Shown: positions 51,432 to 61,547, counted from the first letter of the stretch. The stretch: 64,000 nt of DNA from Rikenellaceae bacterium (GCA_015059735.1 SUZX01000001.1:62001-126000); one strand, 5' to 3'. Made by a program: numbers and translations. Notes: generated by a model from the sequence alone, not told the origin.

Positions 51432-51857
51432 ATGCAACGAAAAATCAAGAAACGTTTGGCTTATTGTCGCCGATTGGAGCGAGCCATCTTCGGATTGCGG
51501 CTTTTTACGGGGTGTGCTTTATTTATTCATATTGTTGGTAAATTGCAATTATACAATGAAATTGTTGAATTATATCCATCTATACTTTACATAGATAGTG
51601 CAGCCTCTTTTATCATTATTACAGCCATAGAGGCGTTGCTTGCCACTTTGCTGATATTAGGATTTAAGGTGCGGATAGCTGCGGCAGTTTTAGCATTCGG
51701 TATCGTTTTACAGTTATTTTGGGGTGGTTGGGCATTGATGATGCGTAATGTTGCGTGGTTGGGGATCAGTGTTTTCTTTGTCGTTTCGGGTGGTGGAATT
51801 TATTCGATAGAGTATTTTGCAAAGGTGTACCAGCGAAAAAAAAGAGATTTCAATTAA
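51432..51857 (+). CDS. DoxX-like membrane protein
   Basis: 141 residues from ATG 51432 (MQRKIKKRLAYCRR); earlier in-frame ATGs give a longer, doubtful N-terminus. Four hydrophobic helices, with LRLFTGCALFIHIVGKL in the first and FGIVLQLFWGGWALM in the third, recall the DoxX family of small membrane proteins linked to quinone or thiol redox. The family call is moderate. The N-terminal basic helix is on the cytosolic side. Confidence 0.65.
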   Translation: MQRKIKKRLAYCRRLERAIFGLRLFTGCALFIHIVGKLQLYNEIVELYPSILYIDSAASFIIITAIEALLATLLILGFKVRIAAAVLAFGIVLQLFWGGWALMMRNVAWLGISVFFVVSGGGIYSIEYFAKVYQRKKRDFN

Positions 51858-51898
51858 GATTAATCCTATGTTGGAATATAGGATTGAAAGAAAATTTG

Positions 51899-51906
51899 TA
51901 TCTTTG
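51899..51906 (+). promoter_or_regulatory. -7 element before the thioredoxin-fold gene
   Basis: TATCTTTG, exact -7 match, 45 bases before ATG 51952. The -33 is not at the standard distance. Confidence 0.5.
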
Positions 51907-51951
51907 CTAAAATTTATTTATTCATCTAAATAACGAATCTGAACGATAAAA

Positions 51952-52464
51952 ATGAGAAAAATTCTTTTGCTCGTAATGACATTTGTCGGCACTGCTACCA
52001 TGACAATTGCACAAGAACTGCCGCGTAAGGTGAACAATGTAAACTTGCTCGATCTGAGTGGGACATCGATGAAGCTACCCTACTTTGGGGAAAAGAATTT
52101 GATGATCTTTTATGTGGATCCGCAAGCGCATAAACAGAATCATGAATTTACGGTGGAGTTGGAAGAGAGCCATCGTGCGGAAAGCCCTAATATATATGGC
52201 TTTGGCGTGCTTAATCTTAAAGATGCGTGGTATCCTAATTCGATGGTTAGAGCAATGGCTCGCAAACGTACCGAAAAAAATGGCGCATTGGTCTTGGCTG
52301 ATCAAAACCGCATTTTGAGAAAAGAATGGAACTTAGGCGATTGTAATGATCAATTCGTGTTGCTCTTTATAAATAAAGAGGGGGAATTGGTTTTTATGCA
52401 CAAAGGAATCTTGTCGGAAAACGCCAAAGCTGAGTTTTTTGCGGTAATCGACCAATATAAATAA
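51952..52464 (+). CDS. Secreted thioredoxin-fold protein, YtfJ-like
   Basis: 170 residues with a signal peptide (ending IAQ, about 20). NLLDLSGTSMKLPYFGEKNLMIFYVDPQAHKQN (in part) is a redoxin-like start, but the CxxC site is absent; the only Cys is in GDCNDQF (about 143). The NLKDAWYPNSMVRAMARK and GALVLADQNRILRKEW blocks resemble the YtfJ family. So a non-redox thioredoxin fold, or a regulator or chaperone. It is 8 bases before the BamA/TamA-like gene and may serve the same envelope process. Confidence 0.7.
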   Translation: MRKILLLVMTFVGTATMTIAQELPRKVNNVNLLDLSGTSMKLPYFGEKNLMIFYVDPQAHKQNHEFTVELEESHRAESPNIYGFGVLNLKDAWYPNSMVRAMARKRTEKNGALVLADQNRILRKEWNLGDCNDQFVLLFINKEGELVFMHKGILSENAKAEFFAVIDQYK

Positions 52465-52472
52465 ACTCACGC

Positions 52473-53699
52473 ATGTTGCGTCGCGTCGTCATGCTTTCGC
52501 TTTCGTTTTCGTTGGCTTCTTATAGCTTGGGAGCACAGGAACAACGGATGATAAAAGATGATGACACATTGCGTTATACATATACTCCGCTCATTGCCGA
52601 TGATGCTAATGCGTCGATAAAGATGAGTGGAGGTAAAGTAACGAAAGACAACTTTTTACGTCGTGTAGTTGCCTATTTCGAACGCTCGACCGAAGATCGA
52701 ACGTTTGAGAAGAGAATAGATATTACCTTTGCGGGAGGTCCCAGCTACTCGAAGAATACGAGTTTTGGGATCGGCCTATTGGCCTCGGGGTTATATCGCA
52801 CAGATCGTGCCGATTCGATAACTCAACCATCGAATGTGGCGATTTTCGCAAATGTTTCGGTGTCGGGGTTTTATGCGATCGGCATAACAGGAAATACTAT
52901 TTGGAGTCGAAATCGACATCGGGTAAACTACGCAGCCTCTTTCTCATCGACCCCACGTACAATGTGGGGTGTAGGATATGAGGCTGGCCGGCATAATCCC
53001 GAGGTTAATTACGTTGAAAAGAGTTATCGGATCAATGCCGATTATCTGTATCGGGTAATGCCGAACCTGTTTTTGGGTGCAGCGTTGAATTTTCAGCATA
53101 CGCGAGGAATTAAGTTTGATAACACGGTATATCTCGACAACGAAAAGACTCGTTATACGGCAACGGGAATTGGGTTGATTGCCGAATATGATTCTCGCGA
53201 TTTTATTCCGAATGCGTGGCGGGGTGTTTATTTGAGTGTCAGGGAGTTGTTTTTCCCAAAAGGGTTAGGATCTTGTGGAAAATCTCTTTGGCGAACAACC
53301 GTGACGGCCGATTGGTATCGACAGGTGTGGAAAGGTGGTGTGATAGCAACCGATCTCTATGCGGAATTCAATTCCGAAGGGACCCCTTGGCCGATGTTGG
53401 CACGATTGGGCGGAAGTAACCGAATGCGCGGATATTATCAAGGTCGTTATGCCGATAATGATCTGATCACAGCACAGGTAGAGCTGCGACAACATATTTG
53501 GCGACGAATTGGTGGTGTGATATGGGGCGGAGTGGGAAATGTTTTCTCGAAATTGCGTTGTTTCGACTGGTCGCAAACACTGCCTAATTACGGTGTTGGA
53601 TTGCGCTGGGAACTGAAAAAAAGGGTTAATGTCCGATTCGACTACGGATTCGGAAAACAAACGAGCGGATTTATGCTCAATATCAATGAGGCTTTTTAG
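52473..53699 (+). CDS. BamA/TamA-like outer-membrane barrel protein
   Basis: 408 residues, signal peptide to about 22 (LGAQ). An Omp85-type C-terminal barrel without POTRA domains: a start DITFAGGPSYSKNTSFGIGLLASG, strands with alternating aromatic residues, and the characteristic GGSNRMRGYYQGRYADNDLI (RGY-type loop, about 310-329), closing with an aromatic FMLNINEAF. In Bacteroidota such short versions may insert or export unknown partners. It sits between the thioredoxin-fold gene (8 bases) and the phosphoethanolamine transferase (11 bases), suggesting one operon. Confidence 0.82.
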   Translation: MLRRVVMLSLSFSLASYSLGAQEQRMIKDDDTLRYTYTPLIADDANASIKMSGGKVTKDNFLRRVVAYFERSTEDRTFEKRIDITFAGGPSYSKNTSFGIGLLASGLYRTDRADSITQPSNVAIFANVSVSGFYAIGITGNTIWSRNRHRVNYAASFSSTPRTMWGVGYEAGRHNPEVNYVEKSYRINADYLYRVMPNLFLGAALNFQHTRGIKFDNTVYLDNEKTRYTATGIGLIAEYDSRDFIPNAWRGVYLSVRELFFPKGLGSCGKSLWRTTVTADWYRQVWKGGVIATDLYAEFNSEGTPWPMLARLGGSNRMRGYYQGRYADNDLITAQVELRQHIWRRIGGVIWGGVGNVFSKLRCFDWSQTLPNYGVGLRWELKKRVNVRFDYGFGKQTSGFMLNINEAF

Positions 53700-53710
53700 T
53701 CGGACTGATT

Positions 53711-55432
53711 ATGAATGGGAAACTGAATACTAACTCAACCACAAACAACGGCCACAGGATAAAAACCCGTAGCCGATTTACCCCACTGATTGCCCTTTAT
53801 TTCATTGTGGCACTTATCATCCCTAATTGTATATTGGCATATACGGAATCCTATTCGATATGGAGTACCGAGGCTCTGATCCTCCTGCCTTTGGGCTTTT
53901 ATATGATGTGGAGCGTGGTGTTACGTCGCTCGGGAATCATGATTTGGTTGGGATTTCCATTCATCTTCTTTTGTGCATTTCAGATCGTATTGCTCTATCT
54001 TTTTGGAAACTCGGTGATTGCAACCGATATGTTTACCAATGTATTGACGACAAATCCGGGAGAGGCTGGAGAGTTGTTATCGAATATCTATCCGTCGGTG
54101 ATTTTTGTTTGTTTGCTTTATTTGCCTTTGCTTTGGTTGGCAACACGGGAGATTGTGCGTCGCAGGTATCTTACGCGCACAACGCGCAGAATCATCGGAT
54201 GGAGTGGCGCGGCTCTTTTTGCTATCGGTATATTGGTTTTATGGCCGGCTTATCGAGTCAGTGAGGACAAACATGTGTTGCGTAATGAGATTTTCCCGAT
54301 CAATGTAATGTACAATGTTGGGTTGAGCGCTTCGGAATTTCGTAAAACCTATCGTTATGAAGAGACCTCGCGTGATTTTCGTTATGATGCCAAACAAGTA
54401 ACGGAGATCAACGATCGCGAAATTTATGTTTATATTATTGGAGAGGCTTCGCGAGCCATGAGTTGGCAATTATATGGATATGCGCGTGAAACCAACCCGA
54501 ATCTTTCTCAAATAGATGATATTACTCTCTTTCGTGATGTGCTGACTCAAAGCAATACGACGCATAAAAGCGTTCCATTGTTGCTTTCGTCGATCAATAC
54601 CCACGAACACGAAGAACTTTATCGACGTCGTGGTCTTCCGGCACTTTTCAACGAGGCAGGATTCGAAACGTGGTTTATTTCCAATCAATCGCCACAGGGA
54701 GCAATGATCGATAACTTGGCACACGATGCACAGCACATACGTTATATTGAATCGCCACGATACGATATGCAGTTACTCGATGAAATGCAGGCAGCAATTG
54801 AGCAAAGCCAATCCAAAAAGTTGTTTTTTATTCTTCATTGTTATGGATCGCATTTCAGCTACCACCAGAGATATCCTCGTGATTTTGCTCTTTTTCAACC
54901 GGATGACGATGTAGCCATATCGGCAGGAAGTGCCGATATGTTGCGCAATGCTTATGACAATTCCGTGCTTTATACCGATTATTTTTTGGCGCAGACAATT
55001 GCATATTTGAGAACGTTGACTGATACGGCTTCGGCGCTGCTTTATTGCTCAGATCACGGTGAAGATCTCTTTGACGATAAACGCGGTCGTTTTCTCCACT
55101 CTTCACCCACAACAACGGCCTACCAACTTTATGTTGCTTCGTTGGCTTGGTTTTCGGAGAATTATCGTTGCCATTTTCCAGAGAAGGTGGCTACGGCAAT
55201 TGCAAATGCGGACGCTCCGGCAACTACTCATGCAATGTTTCATACCATAGCGGATATGGCTTCGGTTGAAGGTCGATATGTTGAGAAGAGGTCGGCATTG
55301 ACTTCTACGGCCTACGATCGTAAGGTTTTGCGGCGATACTTAAATGACCATAATGAGGCTGTTCCTTTTTTCAAGACCGGACTTAACGAATTAGATAAAG
55401 CCACTTTCGAACGGTTCGGTGTGGAATTATAA
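53711..55432 (+). CDS. Phosphoethanolamine transferase (EptA/Mcr-like)
   Basis: 573 residues: about five membrane helices (30-205), then a periplasmic alkaline-phosphatase-type domain. Zinc/catalytic motifs: IGEASRAMSWQLYGY (Glu, about 243), the threonine nucleophile region TQSNTTHKSVP (about 278-288), FFILHCYGSHFSYH and SDHGEDLFD (about 458-466). These enzymes move phosphoethanolamine to lipid A, often lowering polymyxin binding. Lipid A is the likely acceptor, but other envelope sugars cannot be excluded. Follows the barrel gene after 11 bases. Confidence 0.9.
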   Translation: MNGKLNTNSTTNNGHRIKTRSRFTPLIALYFIVALIIPNCILAYTESYSIWSTEALILLPLGFYMMWSVVLRRSGIMIWLGFPFIFFCAFQIVLLYLFGNSVIATDMFTNVLTTNPGEAGELLSNIYPSVIFVCLLYLPLLWLATREIVRRRYLTRTTRRIIGWSGAALFAIGILVLWPAYRVSEDKHVLRNEIFPINVMYNVGLSASEFRKTYRYEETSRDFRYDAKQVTEINDREIYVYIIGEASRAMSWQLYGYARETNPNLSQIDDITLFRDVLTQSNTTHKSVPLLLSSINTHEHEELYRRRGLPALFNEAGFETWFISNQSPQGAMIDNLAHDAQHIRYIESPRYDMQLLDEMQAAIEQSQSKKLFFILHCYGSHFSYHQRYPRDFALFQPDDDVAISAGSADMLRNAYDNSVLYTDYFLAQTIAYLRTLTDTASALLYCSDHGEDLFDDKRGRFLHSSPTTTAYQLYVASLAWFSENYRCHFPEKVATAIANADAPATTHAMFHTIADMASVEGRYVEKRSALTSTAYDRKVLRRYLNDHNEAVPFFKTGLNELDKATFERFGVEL

Positions 55433-55523
55433 CTACGGTTTGTGCGAGAGATGATGTATCGATGATTGTTGATTGGGCGTGTGTGGTGGGTTGATATATA
55501 GTTGTTTTAAGATTATGCAAATT

Positions 55524-55553
55524 AAAAGGTCGCCTAAATATAGGCGACCTTTT
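55524..55553. terminator. Bidirectional terminator
   Basis: A 12-bp stem (55524-55535 with 55542-55553) between converging genes, A run before and T run after. It ends the histone-like gene and probably the transferase operon. Confidence 0.88.
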
Positions 55554-55573
55554 TGGATTGGTGCGAATCTAAA

Positions 55574-55747
55574 TTATTTCGCAGCCTCTACAGAAACCTT
55601 GCGGAATTCCTTCATCAGCTTCGAGAGTTCCAAAGCTGCTTTACGAGCGCGTGTGCCGGCTGCTTTGTTGCCTTTTTCCACCTGAGCGGTAGCATTTACA
55701 GCAAAAACTTCGAATTCAGCATTGATTTTTGCTACTAATTCTTTCAT
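55574..55747 (-). CDS. Histone H1-like Hc1 family protein
   Basis: 57 residues, starting MKELVAKINAEFEVFAVN; a helical N-terminus with QVEKGNKAAGTRARKAALEL and a KLMKEFRKVSVEAAK end. This matches the Hc1-type DNA-compacting proteins common in Bacteroidota (Lys/Ala-rich). Too short for ordinary gene calling but with a promoter (55779-55809) and a terminator (55524-55553) of its own, so its expression is well supported. Confidence 0.88.
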   Translation of the reverse strand: MKELVAKINAEFEVFAVNATAQVEKGNKAAGTRARKAALELSKLMKEFRKVSVEAAK

Positions 55748-55778
55748 AGTTTTACTATTTTTAGGTTTGATACGATTG

Positions 55779-55809
55779 CAAAGATTGTAATTTTTATCGA
55801 ATTACCAAA
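55779..55809 (-). promoter_or_regulatory. Hc1 promoter
   Basis: The minus strand has TTTG (55806-55809), 19 bases, then AATCTTTG (55779-55786), one mismatch from TANNTTTG. Leader about 25-30 nt. Confidence 0.55.
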
Positions 55810-55907
55810 AAAAAGACAGAAAAAAAAGCATAAAAAACGGAAAAAAAGGATAATTTTCTTCCATTCGGTATGTTTTTTGTCTTTTAAGAGATGAAAAACA
55901 GAACTTT

Positions 55908-57014
55908 ATGAATCGTTTTCTCCTTTTGATCCAAGCAATTGCTGCACTCGCTGTCGGGTGCCGACACTCCATATCACAACAATCCGCGTTGTTACATGTG
56001 AAAGTCGTTGCTGCTAAGGTTGATACATTGCCCGAACGCATGACTTTTATCGGTACATTGGATAGTAATTTCGATGCTGTAATTCAGCCTCGTGTCAATG
56101 GTTATTTGTTGTCTGCAAATTTCAAATCTGGCCAACCGGTTAAACGAGGTAGTGTATTATTTACCATCGATCCAGCGCAGTTCTCGACAGCGATGCTCGC
56201 AGCCCAAGCCACTCTCGAATCGGCCAAAGCACAATTGGCTGAGGCGCGAAACAATTACGAACGGGCTGTACCTTTGGCACGTATCAATGCCATCAGTCGA
56301 TCGCAATTGGATCAATATACGGCAACATATAAAGCGACTCGGGCTGCAGTACAATCGGCCGAACAGACGTTGCGAGCTGCACAACTGGATGTTGGATATA
56401 CCGAATTGCGTGCTCCAATTGATGGTATTGTTGCCCATTCGGCGGCTCATGTCGGTGATTATGTCGGCCCTAATACACAATTTGAGGTATTGACCACTGT
56501 GTCGAGTGTCGATACCCTTACCGTAGATTTAGCAATACCGATGAATCGTTATTTGCGATTGGCACCTGCCGAGATGTCTCTTTATGACAATGCGGGATTA
56601 CTCTCGCAGATTTATCTGTTACAAGCAGATGGGGCGCAGTATCCATACGAAGGAAGTTATGCTTATACCCGCAAAGATATATCCGCATCGACAGGTACTC
56701 TTGTATTTGTCGTGAAATTCCCCAATCCGGATAACCTGCTTAAACCCGGGCAGTTTGCACGCGTGAGAGCGGCAGTCGGCAAGGCAAAACCTCGGGTTTT
56801 GGTGCCGCAACTTTGTGTCAGTCAAATGCAGGGTGTAAATTCCGTATGGGTAATGGCGGCAGATAGCACGGTGCATTATCGACGGGTTGTATTGGGTAAC
56901 ACGTTTGAGGATATGTGGTGTGTGGAAGAGGGACTTATGCCCGAAGAACGGGTAGTTGTATCGGGGCAGATGAAACTGCGTGACGGCATGAAGATTATCC
57001 CACAAAGTCGATAG
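55908..57014 (+). CDS. RND efflux periplasmic adaptor (lipoprotein)
   Basis: 368 residues, lipobox AVGC (Cys18). HlyD/MFP architecture: FIGTLDSNFDAVIQPRVNGYL (barrel-lipoyl start, about 46-66), a long coiled coil (about 95-155: FSTAMLAAQATLESAKAQL, then ISRSQLDQYTATYKATRAAVQSAEQTLRAAQL in parts), and DVGYTELRAPIDGIV lipoyl return. Links the RND pump with the TolC-type channel. First gene of the operon, 3 bases before the pump gene. Confidence 0.95.
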   Translation: MNRFLLLIQAIAALAVGCRHSISQQSALLHVKVVAAKVDTLPERMTFIGTLDSNFDAVIQPRVNGYLLSANFKSGQPVKRGSVLFTIDPAQFSTAMLAAQATLESAKAQLAEARNNYERAVPLARINAISRSQLDQYTATYKATRAAVQSAEQTLRAAQLDVGYTELRAPIDGIVAHSAAHVGDYVGPNTQFEVLTTVSSVDTLTVDLAIPMNRYLRLAPAEMSLYDNAGLLSQIYLLQADGAQYPYEGSYAYTRKDISASTGTLVFVVKFPNPDNLLKPGQFARVRAAVGKAKPRVLVPQLCVSQMQGVNSVWVMAADSTVHYRRVVLGNTFEDMWCVEEGLMPEERVVVSGQMKLRDGMKIIPQSR

Positions 57015-57017
57015 GTT

Positions 57018-60000
57018 ATGGAAAAATTCTTTGTATCTCGTCCGATCTTTGCCATCTCATTGGCTCTGGCCATCGTATTGCTTGGTGGAATATCGATCCT
57101 GACGCTACCGGTGGAGCAATATCCCGATATAACGCCTCCGGTTGTCGAGGTGTCGGCCTCTTACAACGGCGCAGATGCCGTAACGGTGGATAATGCCGTT
57201 GCTACGCCTATTGCACAGGCGGTGATGGGCGTAAGCGACATGCTCTATCTGCAAACAACAAGCGCGAACGATGGATCGATGGTGATGCAGGTGACATTTG
57301 ACATCGGCTCTGATCCTGATTTGGATGCTATTCTTACGCAAAATAATGTGGCGACGGCTACGGCACAATTGCCGGAAAGTGTCATTCAACAGGGTGTTAC
57401 CACTCGAAAAACAATGACCGGTTTTTTGTTGGTCTATTCGCTACATAGTGATGGACGTTACGACGAAGAATTCTTATCGAACTATGCCTATATCAATCTG
57501 CAAAATGAATTGTTGAAAATCGATGGTGTCGGCAAAGTATCGATTATGGGTGCCGGAGAATATGCCATGCGTATTTGGTTGCGTCCTGATGTGTTGAAGT
57601 ATTATGGGCTTTCGGTGGCGGAGGTGATGACAGCCGTTACGAGGCAATCGGGAATTTATCCGGCCGGACAATTCGGAGCAGAACCCGCACCCCAAGGAAC
57701 CACCTATACATATACTGTAACTATGCCATCGCAACTTGCTACGGCCGAGGAGTTTGAATCTATTATTATCCGCACTACGGCAGATGGGGAACAGATTCGT
57801 CTGCGTGATATTGCCGATGTGTCGCTTGGAAGTCAAACTTACGGTGTCAGTTCGCAATTCGAAGAGAAACCTACGGCGATATTGGTTGTTTATCAACAAC
57901 CGGAAAGCAATGCGATGCAGGTTGGGCGCAACGTGCGAAATGAGATGGCGCGTTTGGCGAAACGATTCCCCGATGGGATAACGGTAACCCCGATTGTTGA
58001 TACAACGACCAGTATTGATGCCGGAGTGCGAGATATTTTCCGGACGTTGCTCATTGCCCTTGTTTTGGTGATCTTGATCATCTATCTTTTCATTCAGGAT
58101 TGGCGGGCTACAATCATTCCTTTGGTCGCAATTCCGGTATCGCTCATAGGGGCTTTTATGTTTTTCCCGCTATTGGGCTTTTCGATCAATATCATTTCGC
58201 TGCTGGGAATGGTTTTGGCAATCGGTTTGGTAGTGGATGATGCAATTGTGGTGGTCGAGGCGGTACAGGTAAATCTTGCACGAGGAATGAAACCCTACAA
58301 TGCTACGTTGGAAGCCATGCGTAATGTAGCCTCGCCTATCATTGCAACAACGGTCGTGTTGCTTGCCGTTTTTATTCCAGTGTCGTTTACGGGAGGGATT
58401 ACGGGACGGCTTTTTCAACAGTTTTCGGTAACCATCGCTGTGTCGGTGGTGATCTCGGCTTTTAATGCCTTGACCTTGTCTCCGGCTCTATGTGCCCTAT
58501 TGTTGCGATCCAAAGAGCAACCCAAACATGGATTTTTTGCGCATTTCAATCGTTGGTTTGCTCATCGCATGGAAAGCTACACGACGGTTGCTCCTGTCAT
58601 CGTGCGGCATGTGACCCGCACGGGTGTTTTTGTGGCGATCATGGTTGTTGCTCTCTTTTTGATATGGAGAAAACTGCCTTCCGGATTTTTACCCGATGAG
58701 GATCAGGGTTATGTGATGGTAATGGTTACAACTCCCGATGCGTCGTCGTTACAAATAACTCATACGGCCATGAGTAGAGCCGATGCTGTCATTCGACAAC
58801 ATCCAGAGGTTGCCCTTACGTCGTATGCTGCCGGATTCAATATGATGGCAGGGATCGCCTCGACAAATAGTGGGGTTATCTTTGTGTCGTTGGTCGATTA
58901 TGACAAACGCAAACTTTCGGCTATGGAGATTGCACGATTACTTACAGAGGAGTTGTATGTGGCGATTCCAGAAGCCGAGTGTTATGCCTTTATATCCCCT
59001 GCTATTCCCGGGTTGGGGGTAGCTTCGGGGGTATCGTTGGAGGTGCAGGATCTCGAAGGGCGTGGTACACAATATTTGTTGGATAATGTCGAGCGACTGA
59101 TGGATTCGTTGCAACAACTTCCGACAATTGTCTCCGTATCGACTCCTTTTGATGCCGGAATTCCCCAGCGACGTCTGCATATCGACAAAGAGCAGGCTTT
59201 GGCACTCGGGGTTGATCTCGGTGCGCTTTATGATGAACTTACTACCCTACTCGGTGGTCGTTATATCAATAATTTTTCGCGTTTTGGACGGCTTTATCAA
59301 ACCTACATACAGGCTGCTCCCGATTATCGAGCTGATCGTCGTTCGCTTGATAGTTACTACATCACATCAACATCGGGAAACAGCATTCCTGTTTCGGCAT
59401 TTGTCGAAGTGGTTGATACGGTTGGTGTGGGATATGTGTCGCAATTCAATCTCCATCAATCGGTATCGCTTACAGTGACACCAAGTGCCCGCGCATCAAC
59501 AGCGACGATCATGCAACAGATTGAACAAGTAGCTGCGACAATTCTTCCCAATGATATAGGAACGGTTTGGAGCGGAACTTCCTATCAAGAGGCTAATGCT
59601 TCGAAAAGCGGATGGATTGTCTATTTGTTGGCCTTAATTTTTGTATTTCTGGCACTTGCCGCGCTTTATGAATCGTGGGGATTACCATTGGCGATTTTGA
59701 TGAGTGTTCCGGCGGCAGTATTGGGGGCATTGCTTTTTATAGGAGGGGCGCATGTTTTCAATGCTTTATATATCAATGATATATATATGCAGATTGCGCT
59801 GGTGATGCTGATTGGGTTAGCAGCCAAAAATGCAATTTTAGTTGTGGAATATGCCGATCGACTTTTTCGAGAACAGAGGCTTTCACTGCTTGATGCGGCG
59901 ATTGGTGCAGCACGTCTTCGTGTGCGACCGATTCTGATGACGGCATTTGCTTTTATATTGGGAGTATTGCCGTTGGTTTTTGCTAGCGGAGTATATGCTA

Positions 60001-60149
60001 CGGCACGCAATATTTTGGGCGTGGCTTTGATTGGAGGAATGATCGTGGCAACACTGTCGGGAATTTTTCTCTATCCGGCACTCTATTATTTGGTAGGCCG
60101 TCTCGGCCGTTTTGAACAACGCCGAACATCTCAACAACAAACAACATGA
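57018..60149 (+). CDS. RND efflux permease, HAE1 (AcrB-like)
   Basis: 1043 residues, inner-membrane proton/drug antiporter of the hydrophobe/amphiphile efflux-1 family. The start MEKFFVSRPIFAISLALAIVLLGG is typical. Proton-relay Asp pair in GLVVDDAIVVVE (about 405-416), the ALTLSPALCALLL helix, FLPDEDQGYVMVMV (about 564-577) and the Lys in GLAAKNAILVVEYADR. Works with the two neighbouring genes as a tripartite pump; natural substrates unknown (drugs, bile salts or detergents). Overlaps the next gene by 4 bases. Confidence 0.97.
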   Translation: MEKFFVSRPIFAISLALAIVLLGGISILTLPVEQYPDITPPVVEVSASYNGADAVTVDNAVATPIAQAVMGVSDMLYLQTTSANDGSMVMQVTFDIGSDPDLDAILTQNNVATATAQLPESVIQQGVTTRKTMTGFLLVYSLHSDGRYDEEFLSNYAYINLQNELLKIDGVGKVSIMGAGEYAMRIWLRPDVLKYYGLSVAEVMTAVTRQSGIYPAGQFGAEPAPQGTTYTYTVTMPSQLATAEEFESIIIRTTADGEQIRLRDIADVSLGSQTYGVSSQFEEKPTAILVVYQQPESNAMQVGRNVRNEMARLAKRFPDGITVTPIVDTTTSIDAGVRDIFRTLLIALVLVILIIYLFIQDWRATIIPLVAIPVSLIGAFMFFPLLGFSINIISLLGMVLAIGLVVDDAIVVVEAVQVNLARGMKPYNATLEAMRNVASPIIATTVVLLAVFIPVSFTGGITGRLFQQFSVTIAVSVVISAFNALTLSPALCALLLRSKEQPKHGFFAHFNRWFAHRMESYTTVAPVIVRHVTRTGVFVAIMVVALFLIWRKLPSGFLPDEDQGYVMVMVTTPDASSLQITHTAMSRADAVIRQHPEVALTSYAAGFNMMAGIASTNSGVIFVSLVDYDKRKLSAMEIARLLTEELYVAIPEAECYAFISPAIPGLGVASGVSLEVQDLEGRGTQYLLDNVERLMDSLQQLPTIVSVSTPFDAGIPQRRLHIDKEQALALGVDLGALYDELTTLLGGRYINNFSRFGRLYQTYIQAAPDYRADRRSLDSYYITSTSGNSIPVSAFVEVVDTVGVGYVSQFNLHQSVSLTVTPSARASTATIMQQIEQVAATILPNDIGTVWSGTSYQEANASKSGWIVYLLALIFVFLALAALYESWGLPLAILMSVPAAVLGALLFIGGAHVFNALYINDIYMQIALVMLIGLAAKNAILVVEYADRLFREQRLSLLDAAIGAARLRVRPILMTAFAFILGVLPLVFASGVYATARNILGVALIGGMIVATLSGIFLYPALYYLVGRLGRFEQRRTSQQQTT

Positions 60150-61507
60150 TGAAGTATTTATTTGTTTTGGCTGCATTGCTACTTTCGGCCTGCATGCCTC
60201 GCCTATTTCCACCCCAAGTGGCAATTCATGACCATTATATTTATGCCGAAAATTTTTCACAAGACACCTTGTCAATCGACTCCTGTTGGTGGCATCTGTT
60301 CGGCGATTCGACGCTCGATAGTTTAATAGATCGGGCTTTGGCTAATAATCGTAATTTGGCAATCGCTGCTTCGCGCGTGCAAGAGGTGCGGGCCGAGCGT
60401 GTTGTGTCGAGAGCGCAATATCTGCCTCAAATAGGAGTTGGACTTTCGGCGCAAGGCAACCGAACAAAGACAACTGGTTTGGAACAATCTTATTCATTAG
60501 AACCGTCGCTTTCGTGGGAAGTTTCGTTATTCGGAGCATTACGTCATACTGAACGAGGAGCACGAGCACAAATTGAAAGCGCGGAATGGGCATGGCGTAG
60601 CATGCGACTCTCTGTGGCGGCCGAGGTGGCAACAACCTATTTTACGTTGTTGGAGTACGAACGAGATCTGTTTTTAGCACGTCGTAGTACTACTTTACGT
60701 CGCGAATCGGCTGCGTTGATCGATTCGATGTTTCGTTATGGCATGTCAGATGGTGTTGCATTGGCACAAGCGCGTAGTTTGGTCCATAGTGCGGAGTCTG
60801 ATATTCCGCGTTATGAACGGGCCATTGAACAGACCCGTCTTTCGCTATTTGTATTGCTTGGAGAGACGCCGCGGCCGGCAGTTTTGCAAGGGTCGGGGAA
60901 GCCATTGTTGTCGGACCATAGACCGGTGGATATTCCGGTAGGCCTTCCTGCGCAACTATTAATGCGGCGTCCGGATATTCGTGAATCTCGTGCGAATTTG
61001 CTGGTTGCGGCAACAAAAGTAGGAATCGCTCATAGTGCCCGATTTCCTGCGATTACACTCACGGCACAAGGAGGTGTGGCCTCCACCTCTCTCAAAGGAC
61101 TTACAGCGGTAGATCCTTGGGCTTGGAGTTCGATGGGAAAGTTGGTAGAGCCGGTTTTTGCATTCGGAAAACTTAAAAGAGCAGAACAGGCTTCCGTTGA
61201 GCGTTATAAGCAGGCTGCTTTGGCTTATGAGCAAACCGTATTAACCGCATTATCCGATGTGGAAGCAGCCCTAGTTTCTATTGATTTCTATCGGTTACAA
61301 ACGATTCAATACAGTCAATTGGTAGCCGAAAACGATCGGATTGCAACGATGACACAGGCTCTCTATCGCAATGGGTTCTCAGACTATTTGTCGGTGATTG
61401 ATGCTCAGCGAGAACTTTATGATTCACAGATGCAATTGGTAAATCTCATAGCCCAACAATACATCAATTATATCAATCTCTGCAAAGCATTAGGTGGCGG
61501 TTGGTAG
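60146..61507 (+). CDS. TolC/NodT-type outer-membrane efflux lipoprotein
   Basis: 453 residues, lipobox LLSAC (Cys16). Two OEP repeats: W-x-x-FGD-type WWHLFGDSTLDSLIDRAL (about 46-63), then IAASRVQEVRAERVVSRAQYLPQIG (in part), and LLMRRPDIRESRANL (about 275-289), the NodT signature. Forms the outer-membrane channel of the pump encoded just upstream (overlap 4 bases). Confidence 0.95.
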   Translation: MMKYLFVLAALLLSACMPRLFPPQVAIHDHYIYAENFSQDTLSIDSCWWHLFGDSTLDSLIDRALANNRNLAIAASRVQEVRAERVVSRAQYLPQIGVGLSAQGNRTKTTGLEQSYSLEPSLSWEVSLFGALRHTERGARAQIESAEWAWRSMRLSVAAEVATTYFTLLEYERDLFLARRSTTLRRESAALIDSMFRYGMSDGVALAQARSLVHSAESDIPRYERAIEQTRLSLFVLLGETPRPAVLQGSGKPLLSDHRPVDIPVGLPAQLLMRRPDIRESRANLLVAATKVGIAHSARFPAITLTAQGGVASTSLKGLTAVDPWAWSSMGKLVEPVFAFGKLKRAEQASVERYKQAALAYEQTVLTALSDVEAALVSIDFYRLQTIQYSQLVAENDRIATMTQALYRNGFSDYLSVIDAQRELYDSQMQLVNLIAQQYINYINLCKALGGGW

Positions 61508-61547
61508 TTTATTGTTTGACGACAAGGTAAATACCTATATTTAGGGA

